Shown here one piece after another: positions 22,351 to 33,680 of a stretch of 64,000 bases of DNA. The number at the start of each line of letters is the position of its first letter. Position 1 is the first letter of the stretch. The translations under genes and the position numbers were made by a program. Origin of the DNA: Gerris lacustris (lineage: Eukaryota > Arthropoda > Insecta > Hemiptera > Gerridae); assembly GCA_951217055.1 (NCBI GenBank), contig OX578280.1, forward strand, positions 18,639,394 through 18,703,393, given 5' to 3'. A model generated the notes under the pieces. That model worked only from the letters and a program-made list of their open reading frames with translations, had not been told where the DNA came from and did not search any database.

Positions 22351-23515
22351 CTAATATATAATATAATACTGGATGAATTAAAAATACTTTAAATTGGTAA
22401 TTGTTATGTTAAGTTCTTTAAGTTAACTACAGAATAATATGAAAATGCATAATTATTCTATTCACTATTTTCTATAATGTGAGATAAACATCATTAATCT
22501 ATTCACTAAAATATGAATAAGTTCCACAAAATATTGGTAGAAAAGACTTAGTTTTATACATGTAAGCTAAGTAGAAAGCTGAAAGCTAGATGTGTAGCAC
22601 AAAAGAGAAGAAGATATATTTTGTGATCTATTCTTCTCTACGAAGTAAATCTCAATCTCCCCCTTGCATAGTCTGGAAGCTGTCTAGATCTTTGGAAAGG
22701 TCCTTAAACATCTTCAACCCCCTAAAAATACTCTCACCCTTCAATACATGTTTCCTTAATCCCTAAAGAAGTTGGACACACAAGAAAACAACCCTTACAC
22801 ACAAAAACTTAACTATCAATGTAGGGAGAAACATCCCTTAGAAAAAAAAATTACGGTTAAATAGTAGTAACTAGTAAAACCTAGAGTAAAGAATATAAAA
22901 AGTACCTCAATGAAATTTCTTTACAATAAATGAAATAACGGATATATTGCATGAATGATTTTTTAACTACATTAATAGAGGGAATTTTGCATACTCTTTA
23001 TTTTTCTTCGCTTGTTATTAAAGAGCTGTTCAAGAAGGGGTTGAGGATTGCAGTTTTTATTAAAGAATTATGTTCAGGCTAAACTTTTTATAGTTTTGTA
23101 GTTAATATAAATTAGATTTTTTGCTTTTAAGTGGGTCTAAGATTTATGTAAATTACGGAGGATAAATTAGAAACAATAGTCTGAGTTGTAGAGATTTAAA
23201 ATGTTATTGAATCAATAATATATTTGTCTGAGCAATATCCATAATCAGTAGAGTTGAACAAACGTTAATGACCTGAACAATATCAATGATCAGTAAAATT
23301 CAGGTAACCTAATCTTATAAAAAATGCATAGTAACAAACAGTAGTTGTGGAGGCCCAGTTCCACTAGGTTAATTTGTTACTTTATTATTTATTATATTAT
23401 ATTTTTTGTTATATTTTTATTATATTCTTTTTTGATAATTCGTATTCAGTCGTTTTTCCTAAACCGAAAAAAGTTGTTGAATTAAATTTATATCAAAATT
23501 AATATCTGTAGGTCC
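22351..23515. other. AT-rich DNA without recognisable gene
   Basis: No repeat partner or coding frame was recognised. A C-rich patch lies at about 22650-22760. Confidence 0.4.
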
Positions 23516-24000
23516 CCAAAAAGGTTATTGCCTCCGAGCTTACCGAAGGTAACGGAAGCATTTTGTTCACTTTTGAGGACAAAAAGTGAACACTTACCTT
23601 CAGCAAGCCCGGAAGCATTGTGTTGATTTTTAAGGACAAAAAGTGAACACTTACCTTCAGCAAGCCCGGAAGCATTGTGTTCACTTTTAAGGACAAAAAG
23701 TGATCACTTACCTTCAGCATGCCCGGAAGCATTGTGTTCACTTTTAAGGACAAAAAGTGAAAACTTACCTTCAGCAAGCCCGGAAGCATTGTGTTCACTT
23801 TTAAGGACAAAAAGTGAACACTTACCTTCAGCAAGCCCGGATGCATTGTGTTCACTTTTAAGGACAAAAAGTGAACACTTACCTTCAGCAAGCCCGGAAG
23901 CATTGTGTTCACTTTTGAGGACAAAAAAATGTTATGTCTCCGATTATAAAAATTCCAAGACAAATATCCGTTTAAGATATCAAGGAACATTTTTGGTCTC
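23516..24000 (+). repeat. Family F copy with internal minisatellite expansion
   Basis: Begins CTCCGAGCTTACCGAAGGTA. The end is expanded into the 57-bp array, then the normal interior resumes (TGTCTCCGATTATAAAAATT, CAAGGAACATTTTTGGTCTC, GTCTGTCAGTCTGTG). It fuses at about 24000 into family C sequence. Confidence 0.7.
23575..23935. repeat. 57-bp minisatellite, about 6-7 units, hairpin-forming
   Basis: GGAAGCATTGTGTTCACTTT recurs at 23554, 23611, 23668, 23725, 23782, 23839 and 23896, exactly 57 bp apart. Each unit has a perfect 12-bp inverted repeat, AAAAGTGAACAC and GTGTTCACTTTT. Because 57 is 19 codons, open frames run through on both strands (23499-23990 minus, 23675-24085 plus) with 19-residue repeats. 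I regard these as by-products, not proteins. Confidence 0.92.
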
Positions 24001-24345
24001 GTGTCTGCCTGACTGTCTGTCAGTCTGTGTCTGCAAACCCTTCTGTGTGTCTGAAATGTGTAATGATAACTTGAGTAAGAGTTGACCGATTTTGATAAAA
24101 TTTGGTAGATATGATCATTTTACAAATGCCCAGAAAGTGTTCGTTGGGCAACGTTTTCCGCCCAAGCGTTCGCGTTCAACGCTCGCGTAAACGTGAACTT
24201 CAAATTTAAAATTGGAATTTTAGGTCGGGGAAAAAATCTAACTTCATCTATTCAATGAGACACCATGTTTTTTAAAATACAATTTTTTAGCAAAACCAAA
24301 ACCAACACCGCTATGAAGTGTTAAAAATCGCTAAAACTATTAATA
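24001..24345 (+). repeat. Family C repeat, partial
   Basis: AATGATAACTTGAGTAAGAG, TTGACCGATTTTGATAAAAT, AACGCTCGCGTAAACGTGAA, then AAAATTGGAATTTTAGGTCG and a CCAAAACCAACACCGCTATG block. Matches the inner part of 7441-8040. Confidence 0.75.
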
Positions 24346-24908
24346 GTTTTTATTATGGAGAGAATGCGGGGAGGGAGATAGACAAGGGGAATAGGAGGTG
24401 GTTTGATTCCCCCACCTCTCTATTAGAGCCTGAGCCTATAGGGACCTCGAACCAGGCGCCAGGCTTCATTCGCTATCTGTACACTGCTGTCTTCACTTCT
24501 GTGCACACGTTATCGAACTGTTCTCAAATTATAAACCTACTTTCACTCCCACCAACTTTTTCTTTACGAATTTGACCACTTTGAATATTGCCACTGCTTT
24601 TTCCTTTAGTTATATTTATTTTACATACCCTCAATTTTACATCCTTGTTATATTTATGTTACATACATAAACATAATATAACAATAATGTTAATATGTAT
24701 ATCGTATATCAATAAAGTACATGATTGAGAGGAAGCTATGTGCCGCACTAATTGGCAGTCTATTTTTTTATATTTTACCCCCATTTATTTTGTATTAATA
24801 AAGAATGGTTGAACACCAAAATATTGTACAGTATAAAAAGGTATAAAACAAAAAATAAAATAATCGGTTCATTGGTAAAATGATAATACTATTCTATTCT
24901 TAAGTATT
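24346..24908. other. Unassigned DNA with one motif D copy
   Basis: 24346-24480 is GC-richer (GATTCCCCCACCTCTC, GAACCAGGCGCCAGG) without a recognised identity. Motif D lies at about 24728-24768 (GAGGAAGCTATGTGCCGCAC, TAATTGGCAGTCTATTTTTT). Confidence 0.45.
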
Positions 24909-25093
24909 CACTTTTGACACTCAGGGTGGCCAACTTATGTGAGGGAAAATATAAAGGCACTAGGCCTGTGGGAGGGGTGAGGCCAGTGACATTTTTATTT
25001 GTATAGTTGGCTTGACCTTTCCGAATTCAAAATCCAGTGCTCTAATTGGCTCCCCTCCACTTATTTTTTTTATTTTCCCGCGCTGTCAAAAGT
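24909..25093 (+). mobile_element. Family I inverted-repeat element
   Basis: ACTTTTGACA at the left and TGTCAAAAGT at the right are inverted copies bounding it. Inside are CAGGGTGGCCAACTTATGTG and TTTTCCCGCGCTGTCA. The same sequence in reverse is at 39868-40036, and a piece is at 17975. Probably a nonautonomous DNA element. Confidence 0.6.
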
Positions 25094-25484
25094 CAATACT
25101 AATTGTACGAATATTATAATGTTTATTATGACCTGTAATAAATTTTTTACATATATTAGCTTTCTTGCCGAAAGAGGAAAATTGTTTTAATGGCAAGTTA
25201 AACAATTGAGATGCTTAAAAATGGTCCCTTAAATTGGATGTAAGTAAAATTGCAAGTTACCCGCTTACCAATTTGTTTGATTGTCAATAGTACATTTTTC
25301 TACATAGTTTACACGACCTAATATGAGGGTTTAAGCATCGGCTTTACGTAAATAAACTATAAATAAGTCCCACATATCCCCACCTTCAGGTAAATGAGAG
25401 CGTTCAAAGCCCTCAATGATTAAATATAATATAAAATTTAATTGGTTCTTAACTACCTGTACACGTGCCTAGTTAGTTCATTCC
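25094..25484. other. AT-rich DNA without recognisable gene
   Basis: Nothing recognised. Confidence 0.4.
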
Positions 25485-25720
25485 CTCCGGAAGAGTGTGA
25501 GAGTGTGTGTAGTAGGTACGATGTCAAGTAGTCAGTGTTTGTAGGAGATAGCAGCTGGGTTCATAACCCGACTTTAGTTAGAGTAACCTGCCAGCAGGTT
25601 ATATAAATGGGAAACAGCTGTTTTAGCGCGGGTTTTTGCGGGCTTTCTTTTCCCTCCTTGCTCTGTACATAGCACTCTGTACACGTGAGCCTGTTTTATT
25701 GAAAGTCCAGGTGGTTTGCT
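25485..25720 (+). promoter_or_regulatory. Promoter-like cluster (weak support)
   Basis: A short GC-richer island holds the palindrome AACCTGCCAGCAGGTT (25585-25600). A TATA-like TTATATAAATGG follows at once, then a symmetric E-box AAACAGCTGTTT about 10 bp later. A TCAGT initiator-like match lies upstream near 25530. This order would suit a small Pol II promoter pointing right, but no credible exon follows. A chance cluster or the internal promoter of a dead element is equally possible. Confidence 0.25.
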
Positions 25721-26035
25721 TTATTCAGCAGTAAGGACAATCAGTTATTATTATGTTTTTTTTTTTAATCGTGGTCCATCTGCTGAGGGGAAGAACTTGA
25801 TGAAATTCGTGCAATGTCATGTGGATAATATATCTGTAATAAAATATGATACGATCTTCATGAAAGCTAAGTGGAAACATGCATTCTTCAATAGGTATTG
25901 TCTTAAATAAATTTGAAACATTTTAATATAACTAATTTTAGTAAAATGACGGAATATTTTGAAGCTAGAAACATTATATTATATCCATCACAATTCTTGG
26001 AGAAACATAGGGAAGGTTAGAGCATGGTTTTCTTT

Positions 26036-26077
<42 letters not shown>

Positions 26078-26479
26078 CATCACTATAATTTTCCATTTTT
26101 TGGCTGATTGGCAAAAATCTAAGTCAAAGAATTAAACCTTGAGAATCTAAACCATATACAGTGTAAGTGTAAGACTAAGCTTGTCAGCAGATTATGATTG
26201 CATTTAAGTGTCTAGTTGGTAGTCCCAATATTTTCCTCACAGCCAATTCCATTCATTTGCCACAAAAAAAAAACCAAAATGTTTATTATATAAGAGGATT
26301 TGGCCAAGCGTCTTAATACTAAATCTAAGCCCATTATGACATTGAATAATTATATAAATGATTTCTTACAATGCATTTTGAAAAAGAAGTAACCTTTTCC
26401 TTCTCAATGTCATTAATAATTTAATTAATATAAACATTGTAAGTTTGCCTCGATTAAAATTGGTAGAAATAAAAATTAA
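25721..26479. other. AT-rich DNA with a 40-base T run
   Basis: T homopolymer at about 26038-26077. A 64-codon frame at 25716-25910 matches nothing known to me. Confidence 0.5.
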
Positions 26480-26516
26480 ATAATCTACCAATTAGTGTGG
26501 CACATAGCTTCCTCGC
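26480..26516 (-). repeat. Motif D copy
   Basis: Reverse form CTACCAATTAGTGTGGCACA followed by TAGCTTCCTCGC. A C-rich run follows at about 26574-26595. Confidence 0.7.
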
Positions 26517-26818
26517 ATGCTTCCGCAATTTATTGATGTTCTCCAACCCAATATTGCCTAAAACATTTCATTGTCCCCCCCCCCCCCTCCCCCCTTGTAT
26601 TTATAAATCAGTCAGAATTTTCAAAGGTGGAAGAAGTAAATGTTGATAATGATGTTACGCTATATAATATGTCGTATACCATTATTTTTCAAATTCATTT
26701 AAATTCTTCTCCATCTGAATATTTCTGATAGATTTATAAAGAAAAAAAGGGGGGAACTATATAAATAAGACAAACTTGGGTTGTAAAAGCATAACATCAA
26801 TAAAATATGTGATTAGAT
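26517..26818. other. AT-rich spacer with C run
   Basis: Between two motif D copies that point towards each other's outside. The C homopolymer lies at about 26574-26595. No gene. Confidence 0.45.
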
Positions 26819-26860
26819 GCGAGGAAGGTATGTGCCACACTAATTGGCTGACTATTTTAA
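26819..26860 (+). repeat. Motif D copy
   Basis: GATGCGAGGAAGGTATGTGC then CACACTAATTGGCTGACTAT. Followed within 40 bp by a family E fold-back. Confidence 0.7.
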
Positions 26861-26894
26861 AATCTGTCAAAGTTATTTCTTTTTTACTCGAATA

Positions 26895-27480
26895 AAATAG
26901 TCCAGCATATAGCGTGCAAAAAAGTGTTTGATAAACATCAATCTAGAATTTTGTGAATAAGTTAATCTTTTGGTACCTTTTAAGAATTTGTGGTCGGCTA
27001 AGTTCGTCTGCGAGACTTACCTTGTAAATTGGCATTTGAAAATTGAAATTGGTGGAGAGAGGGCAATGTCCCACCTATTTTGGTGGACAATGGAATTTTC
27101 ATAATTGAAACCGGTGGAAAGCGGACCACGTCCCACCCATTTTGGTGGACAATGAGATTTTCATGATCCCGAGTACAGAATTAGTTTTGTAGACCAAATA
27201 TTAAGTTGATGTTAGTTTGTCACTTGATAGGTGACCACTTAAATTTGAAGAAATATTTGAATAACTAACCTATTAAGTGACAAACTTTTTGGTTTACTAA
27301 CTCCTTCTGTACTCAGGATCATTGAAATCAAATTGTCCACTAGTATGAGCGGGACATGGCCGACCACATATTAATAAAAATGCACCAAAAGATTCACTTA
27401 CACCAAATTCTAGATTGATGTTAGTCAGACACTTTTTTGTACATCTTCTGGACTAAAAGTATTCATTTAGCAATATTTAA
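26895..27480. mobile_element. Family E fold-back element
   Basis: The left arm (about 26895-27235) runs from AGTCCAGCATATAGCGTGC through TTTTGGTACCTTTTAAGAA to TTAGTTTGTCACTTGATAGG. The right arm (27265-27480) is its reverse complement, from ACCTATTAAGTGACAAAC to TTTTGTACATCTTCTGGAC. The centre is about 30 bp. The left arm has an extra internal duplication of about 75 bp around GTCCCACC(T/C)ATTTTGGTGG. No transposase. It behaves like a palindromic, nonautonomous element. Confidence 0.8.
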
Positions 27481-27489
27481 TGTAAGCAG

Positions 27490-27700
27490 GTAATTGAAAT
27501 TAATCTGGGATTATCTGCGGAGTACTTTCGACAAACCATCAAAAATTCCTAATAATCAGAAGAATACTTTTGAAGATATAGTTGTAAATAAAATCATTTT
27601 TGTGCGAATGTGGAGAGAATTGAATTTGCGTAGAAGTTAAAACTTATATACGGGCAAATTTAATTAAAATCGAACATGTAGTTTTTAAAATATTTTATAT
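27490..27700 (-). repeat. Family F inner fragment
   Basis: TTGAAATTAATCTGGGATTA, ACTTTTGAAGATATAGTTG and AATTTAATTAAAATCGAACA correspond to the inner part of family F in reverse, as at 53520-53760. Confidence 0.6.
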
Positions 27701-28185
27701 TGAAACCATCAATACAATTTAGGTAATTCTGTTTGATGAATCTGGACTACATATATTTAATTAATTGCTTTAATAGTTCAGTTACCAAATCTCACTCATT
27801 TTAATTAATGTTGCTTTTTGTATTTCCGTTATTGTGTGTGTTTTAATTGTTAAATAGAAACTTTTTATAGTAATAATTTTGCTTCCTCTGTGTGGAAGAG
27901 TAGTTTTAGTTGTTTATTTTATTAACTGTTGACAAATTTTTCTTAAAAATGCTTTAAACCCTATTTTATGTATTAACTACACTAGATGTTAAAAAGGTAA
28001 TTATAAAAAAAATGTCAGCTAAATTACGTTTTATTTTTGATAACATAGAGATTGTTAAAAAATTGTCATACATTAGGGAGGGAATTTAGTATTCCTCCCA
28101 ACTCACATTATTGGAAGATAGTTTAATAATTGTAACTGACAAATTGTTCTTAAATTATTATATTATATATAAAAAAAGTACCTTT
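27701..28185. other. AT-rich DNA without recognisable gene
   Basis: Nothing recognised. Confidence 0.4.
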
Positions 28186-28240
28186 GTTCACAGGCCTGAA
28201 GATGTTCCTAAAGGAACGAAATATAGCCACTTTTTCATGA
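28186..28240 (+). ncRNA. Hammerhead-like motif (candidate)
   Basis: 28194-28228 reads GGC, CTGAAGA, T, stem GTTCC-taaa-GGAAC, GAAA, TATA, GCC. CTGANGA and GAA are the two conserved strands of the hammerhead catalytic core, stem II is perfect, and GGC/GCC could close stem I. Against it, one T is extra before stem II and stem III is reduced to AT/AT with no loop. It may be a fragment of the same family as 41.4 kb. Activity cannot be judged from sequence. Confidence 0.35.
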
Positions 28241-28359
28241 AGTAGTTCTTCACTTTTATTATTTTTTCACCCCTCACTGACCCAACAAATTCAACATAAG
28301 AACTTACAGGGGACCTCTACCTAATAATCTTTAATATAAAATATTTTGGTTCACAAAAA

Positions 28360-28497
28360 AATGCTTCGCAGAGACTCTGTCAGACACGGGACCAAGAATG
28401 TTCCTTGATGTCTGAAAGGGATTTCTGTCTTGGAATTTTTGAATTCGCAGAGACATAAAAACCACATAACTTCAATTACCTTCAGTAAGCTCAGAAG
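28360..28497 (-). repeat. Family F end fragment
   Basis: Reverse form with CGGGACCAAGAATGTTCCTT, GGGATTTCTGTCTTGGAATT and TTACCTTCAGTAAGCTCAG. Confidence 0.75.
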
Positions 28498-29587
<1,090 letters not shown>

Positions 29588-29727
29588 CTCTCTTTTTTTC
29601 TCGCAATGTATGGAAATTTAACATTCTGTTGTAGAATAAAAACAAAATATTAGTTAGTTTGATGTTTTAGGGGGATAAAATTAATTTTTACTCTTTTGAG
29701 TTAATAGGGAATTCTTATGACATCATA

Positions 29728-30470
29728 AGCCCTCTCCTTTTTATATTGGTTATGGACGACGTGATAAAGTCCTGTAAAGCATTATCAAGAGAATACCATG
29801 TAGGAAACTGCCATGACATTTACGGATGACCTGGTCTTGGTTACAGAATCTGCTGCAAAACTGCAACAGCTTGTAAATACATGGATTAGTGAATTAGAGA
29901 AGAAAGGGCTAAAAATCAATGTAGCGAAAACCAAAACTATGGTGGTCTCCAGAGAAGCAAAAGAACATGCAATATATTAAACAAGAACAGCTTAAGCAAT
30001 TCAGAAATTTGAAGTATCTGGGAGTTGCTGTAACAGCTGATGGTAAGCAAAATGAAGAAAGAGAAGCAAGGATAGCAGCCATCATGGGCAAATTGTTCCA
30101 TGAAATAAATGGGAGTTTCATAAGTAAAGTGGAAATTAGCAAGAAAACTAAGATAGTTGTATACAAAACAGTTTATGTTCCTACCTTGACGTACGGTTGC
30201 AAGCCGTGGGCACTAACGAAAAAGAAAGAAAGCAGGATACAAGCTACAGAGATGAGATACTTAAGAAGAGCTGCCGATAAAACTCGAAGATACCAATATA
30301 GAAATACCACTATAAGGCTAGGATTGGAAGTGCCCATTCTACGCTCAGTTAAAAATGCCCAGCTACGCTAGTTTGGGCACTTGCAAAGAATGGATTGCCT
30401 CAAAAAGCATTCGATGCTCGTTGTGAAGGAAAAAGACCCAGGGGAAGAAGAAGGACGACTTGGATGGATA
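29728..30470 (+). pseudogene. Non-LTR reverse transcriptase, C-terminal part, broken
   Basis: Pieces in three frames. 29728-29811 reads SPLLFILVMDDVIKS and on (the block before the catalytic box). 29813-29980 has FTDDLVLVTESAAKLQQLVN then GLKINVAKTKTMVV. 29982-30368 has FRNLKYLGVAVTADGKQNEE, VYVPTLTYGCKPWALT and then LRRA. A TAG at 30369-30371 replaces the Trp of the usual RWFGHLQRM. Another frameshift leads to GKRPRGRRRTTWMDN. These are typical blocks of non-LTR (RTE/jockey-like) elements. The catalytic box is FTDD where FADD/YADD is expected, so it is dead. The exact clade is not resolved. Confidence 0.85.
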
Positions 30471-30472
30471 AC

Positions 30473-30632
30473 ATTGGAATAACTTGGATGGATAACGGAG
30501 CGAGGAACGTCTATCCAACAAGTAAGGAACATGTCCTAAAATAGAGAACATTGGAATAACTTGGATGGATAACGGAGCTAGGAACGTCTCTCCAACAAGC
30601 AAGGACCATGTCCTAAAATAGAGAACATTGAA
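30473..30632. repeat. 77-bp tandem duplication at retrotransposon 3' end
   Basis: ATTGGAATAACTTGGATGGA at 30473 and 30550, each followed by AACGTCT..CCAACAAG and CATGTCCTAAAATAGAGAAC. A third partial unit starts near 30627. Tandem 3' repeats are common at non-LTR tails. Confidence 0.85.
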
Positions 30633-30689
30633 AATCCTTTTTTTCATCCTCTACACCTACTTGCAAGCTGTTCTTCTTTAATATATATA

Positions 30690-30930
30690 TATTGCATGTT
30701 CTTTTGCTTCTCTTGAGACCACCATTGGTTGGGTTTTCGCTACATTGATTTTTAGCCCTCTCTTCTCTAATTCACTAATCCATGTATTTACAAACTGTTG
30801 CAGTTTTGCAGCAGATTCTGCAACTAAGACCAGGTCATCCGCAAATGCCATAGCAATTTCCTACATGGAATTCTCTTGATAATGCTTTACTTACAGGACT
30901 TTATCACGTCGTCCATAACCAATATAACCA
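30690..30930 (-). pseudogene. Inverted second copy of the reverse transcriptase catalytic region
   Basis: On the minus strand this reads MAFADDLVLVAESAAKLQQF, then GLKINVAKTQPMVVSREAKE. The FADD box (about 30833-30844) is intact here, while its partner at 29813 has FTDD. Both copies share the same frame break just before the box, which points to one broken parent. Together they form the arms of the fold-back insertion. Confidence 0.8.
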
Positions 30931-30966
30931 GTAGAAGAGGATCCAACTAAGTAAGGGAATTCTTAT

Positions 30967-31969
30967 AAAATCTATAAATGAGGAAATATCGTAATGCAAT
31001 TATAGTTCAAAGATACACCACGAAAGAATAGACATGGCTTAAGGATAGGATGGAATGAAGCAGGATCACAGTTTAATGGGCCTGGAAATTCTCCGAAGTT
31101 ACCAACTGTTAATTAATTCTTTTAAAAGTCCAAATATTCTATTGTTACAATACAAAAATATCTGAGCTAACAGTGTCTTAAAAGCTATCCCGTTTTCAAA
31201 TCTTTAAATGTTGGACCCTAAAATTTTACCACGGATTAAATCGTTGACCTGGTATGCCTTAAAAAAATATATTCCCTTTCTTGTCAATCAAAAACAACGA
31301 AAAATATAAAATGTTTTTGTCACAAGTACTGTAACTACCTGGAACTATTATTGAGTCTAGTTCCCCACGTCTTGTCATAATCCGACTATCCCCTGCTTAG
31401 GTACATATCAGCGTCACCTTGATGAAGGAACAATAAGTAAGTCCTCCAACTTCCCCAAATAAGATCACTGTTTTTCTACCCTTAACTTAGTATGAGTCAT
31501 TTTGACATTTTTATTTCTTTCTTTCTTCTGACATTTTTTTTTCTTTATACCATTCCATTGCATTGCTTACAATGCATTGATTAACCAAATTCATAAGTTT
31601 TGAATTTCCTTGATTTTGTCAATGGCTTCATTAGGTCAATTATTGACACGGGAATTTAGATAGAATTTTAAAAATTATCGTAGGGAAAGTATTCTATTTG
31701 AATTTCACATAGTGATTGAATGTCAGGTCTGATATATGCTGTCAATATTTACGTGGTTTTAAACAAAAATTTGTAGATCAAATGGATGGTAGAAGTAACG
31801 AAAATCTACTTTAAGTTAACTTGAAACCTTTATTTTACAAAATAATAAAGATATCTTTGTCGACCTTGCCATTGATGTGGCTGAAACAGTTTTTATTTCA
31901 TCCAACTTAAATTTAAATTTTTAAGTATAATATGTGTATTTCACTATTAGATATTTAGAAATGAGTCAT
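30967..31969. other. AT-rich DNA without recognisable gene
   Basis: Starts with the right target duplication of the retrotransposon insertion. No other content was recognised. Confidence 0.4.
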
Positions 31970-32481
31970 TTTTACTTTCTCACATATAGAGAAAAAAAAT
32001 GATGGCACGGAAATTGGATTTTGAGATTTTAATGGATTTATATACGTTTTGAGGTCCTGTAAGTCCAAAAAAGTGATTTTTAAAAAATGTCTGTTTGTCG
32101 TCCTTCTGTGCAGACGCATGGAGCATAAACTACTGGACCGACTTTGACGAAATTTGGCATACATGTTCAGAAAAATCATATCCCGAGGTGAAATCGAGAA
32201 ATAAATTTTAGCTCAAAGTTTGGGGGTGCTACCCCCCAAAAACACTGAAAAAACACTATTTTTCGAAAACGGTTCCGACTATTTTGATTGAAAATTCTAA
32301 AATGCAGTCCATTTAAATACAAATCTAACAATATAAGCCGTTTTCTAGGGAAAAATCTAGTTCCTGAGAAAATAGCTTTAAAAACGGACAGAGAGAGGCC
32401 GGGTTCGATTCCCCACCGAGGAGGTTATTTTTATAATACATTTTGATAAAATGTTCAATAATAATTGAATGTACCTACGAG
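31970..32481 (+). repeat. Family A repeat, copy 7, 3' truncated
   Basis: Starts TTTACTTTCTCACATATAGA. B-box GGTTCGATTCC near 32401. It breaks off at TTGAATGTACCTACGAGG and is joined to a family F scrap, lacking the last 90 bp or so. Confidence 0.85.
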
Positions 32482-32620
32482 GCGTTCGCAAAAATGTTTT
32501 TGGATAGACCGGTAGATAAAAACGAGTCTAAAAATGTTCCATTATGTCTAAAATATATTTCTGTCAAGGGAATTTGGAAACATAAATATATCTCATTCTT
32601 CTGAATGATTCCAAAAGAAT
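32482..32620 (-). repeat. Family F end fragment
   Basis: GTTCGCAAAAATGTTTTTGG, CTAAAAATGTTCCATTATG, ATTTCTGTCAAGGGAATTT and CATTCTTCTGAATGATTCC follow family F in reverse. Confidence 0.6.
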
Positions 32621-33601
32621 TTAAAACATACCAATATCGCATTATTCTAAAAACATTAGAATTTGAATTGCTTGATTTACTCGCATATTGAAAATGTAAA
32701 ACAGAAGAAGAATCGTGTTAAAAAAGTATATGTTTTTAAATGTTTTAACATTTTCAACATCCCCATCATTATCTTCAACATCCATTTATTATTTAGAATT
32801 TTTTGCAGAGGAATCGTTAAACTGTTTAATTCTAACTTCTACGTTTCTTTAACATTAAGTCCAGTTTAACGTCCTTTGAAGGTCGTCTTTAAAAGTTATT
32901 TGTAAAAAAAAAATTACTTTTTTTGTCATTTTTTTTCTTAATAAGAGTTAATGTTTTGTTAGAAAAAATTGAGTTAACATTTTTAAGTTAGAAAGTAGAA
33001 GGGGTTGGGAGAATAGATTCGTTGGAACTACAAGCCGTTTTTTCAACATCATTTTAAACTTTCTTTGTAACTCGTGCATTTCATTGAATCTTTTTTCTTG
33101 GTTCAGTAGCTAGTAGTCAGCAGCTAGCTTCAGTAGTAAACTAGGGGCGAGAAGAGACTTCAGCGTAAGAATCCCTGGTAATAATGCAATTCTCCGTTGT
33201 GTACTATGGTCAGAGTAGAAAGGGGTGTTGGTTAGAGCTATCCATTGAAAGATGGACTAGCATTACACTCTCTTCTAGTTCACTTTTTGCATGTGTTTAA
33301 GTAAGACCGGTCCTCCTAGGCTTTTTACTTCTAAGTATGAAGTTCTAAAAGTACAGAGGCCATTTTTAAAACCAGTCTTGCTTTAGGAACCGTTGAACTC
33401 TAGCATTGATTCCATCGTAACGGAGAGTACGACACATTGTAGAGGAAAAATGTGAAAGAAAGTAGATATTCATAGATGGCACGATGTTGTTTACATTGGG
33501 TGAAATCAACGTTTAAGAACCAATTTTAGGGATCATTCTCAAGGAACAACATTCTTAACAAGGATTATTCTAAAAATCACCGGGAAGTACTTTCTTGGGT
33601 T
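32621..33601. other. Unassigned DNA, slightly GC-richer in the middle
   Basis: 33100-33450 is less AT-rich, with repeated CAGTAGCTAG / CAGCAGCTAGC wording near 33113-33135. It has no frame or RNA gene I can support. Confidence 0.35.
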
Positions 33602-33680
33602 TCGTAGATTATTAAGCTTGTACGTTATCATATTATTAAATAACATTTTTTTATTTCCCCATCCGGCTCTATATGAAAAT

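Larger units (their letters stand above)
29719..30953. mobile_element. Non-LTR retrotransposon insertion, internally inverted, with target duplication
   Basis: The 13-mer AGGGAATTCTTAT stands at both edges (29706-29718 and 30954-30966), the mark of a single target-primed insertion. The insert holds a plus-strand 3' part of a reverse transcriptase, a 77-bp tandem tail, and then a reversed copy of the catalytic-box region. The inverted arms are about 29738-29989 and 30682-30930. Twin priming or template switching during reverse transcription could give such a product. Confidence 0.75.

Noticed and set aside
23499..24085. 163- and 136-codon repeat-protein frames on opposite strands
   Set aside because: Both come from the 57-bp (19-codon) minisatellite; no start context, signal or known repeat fold.
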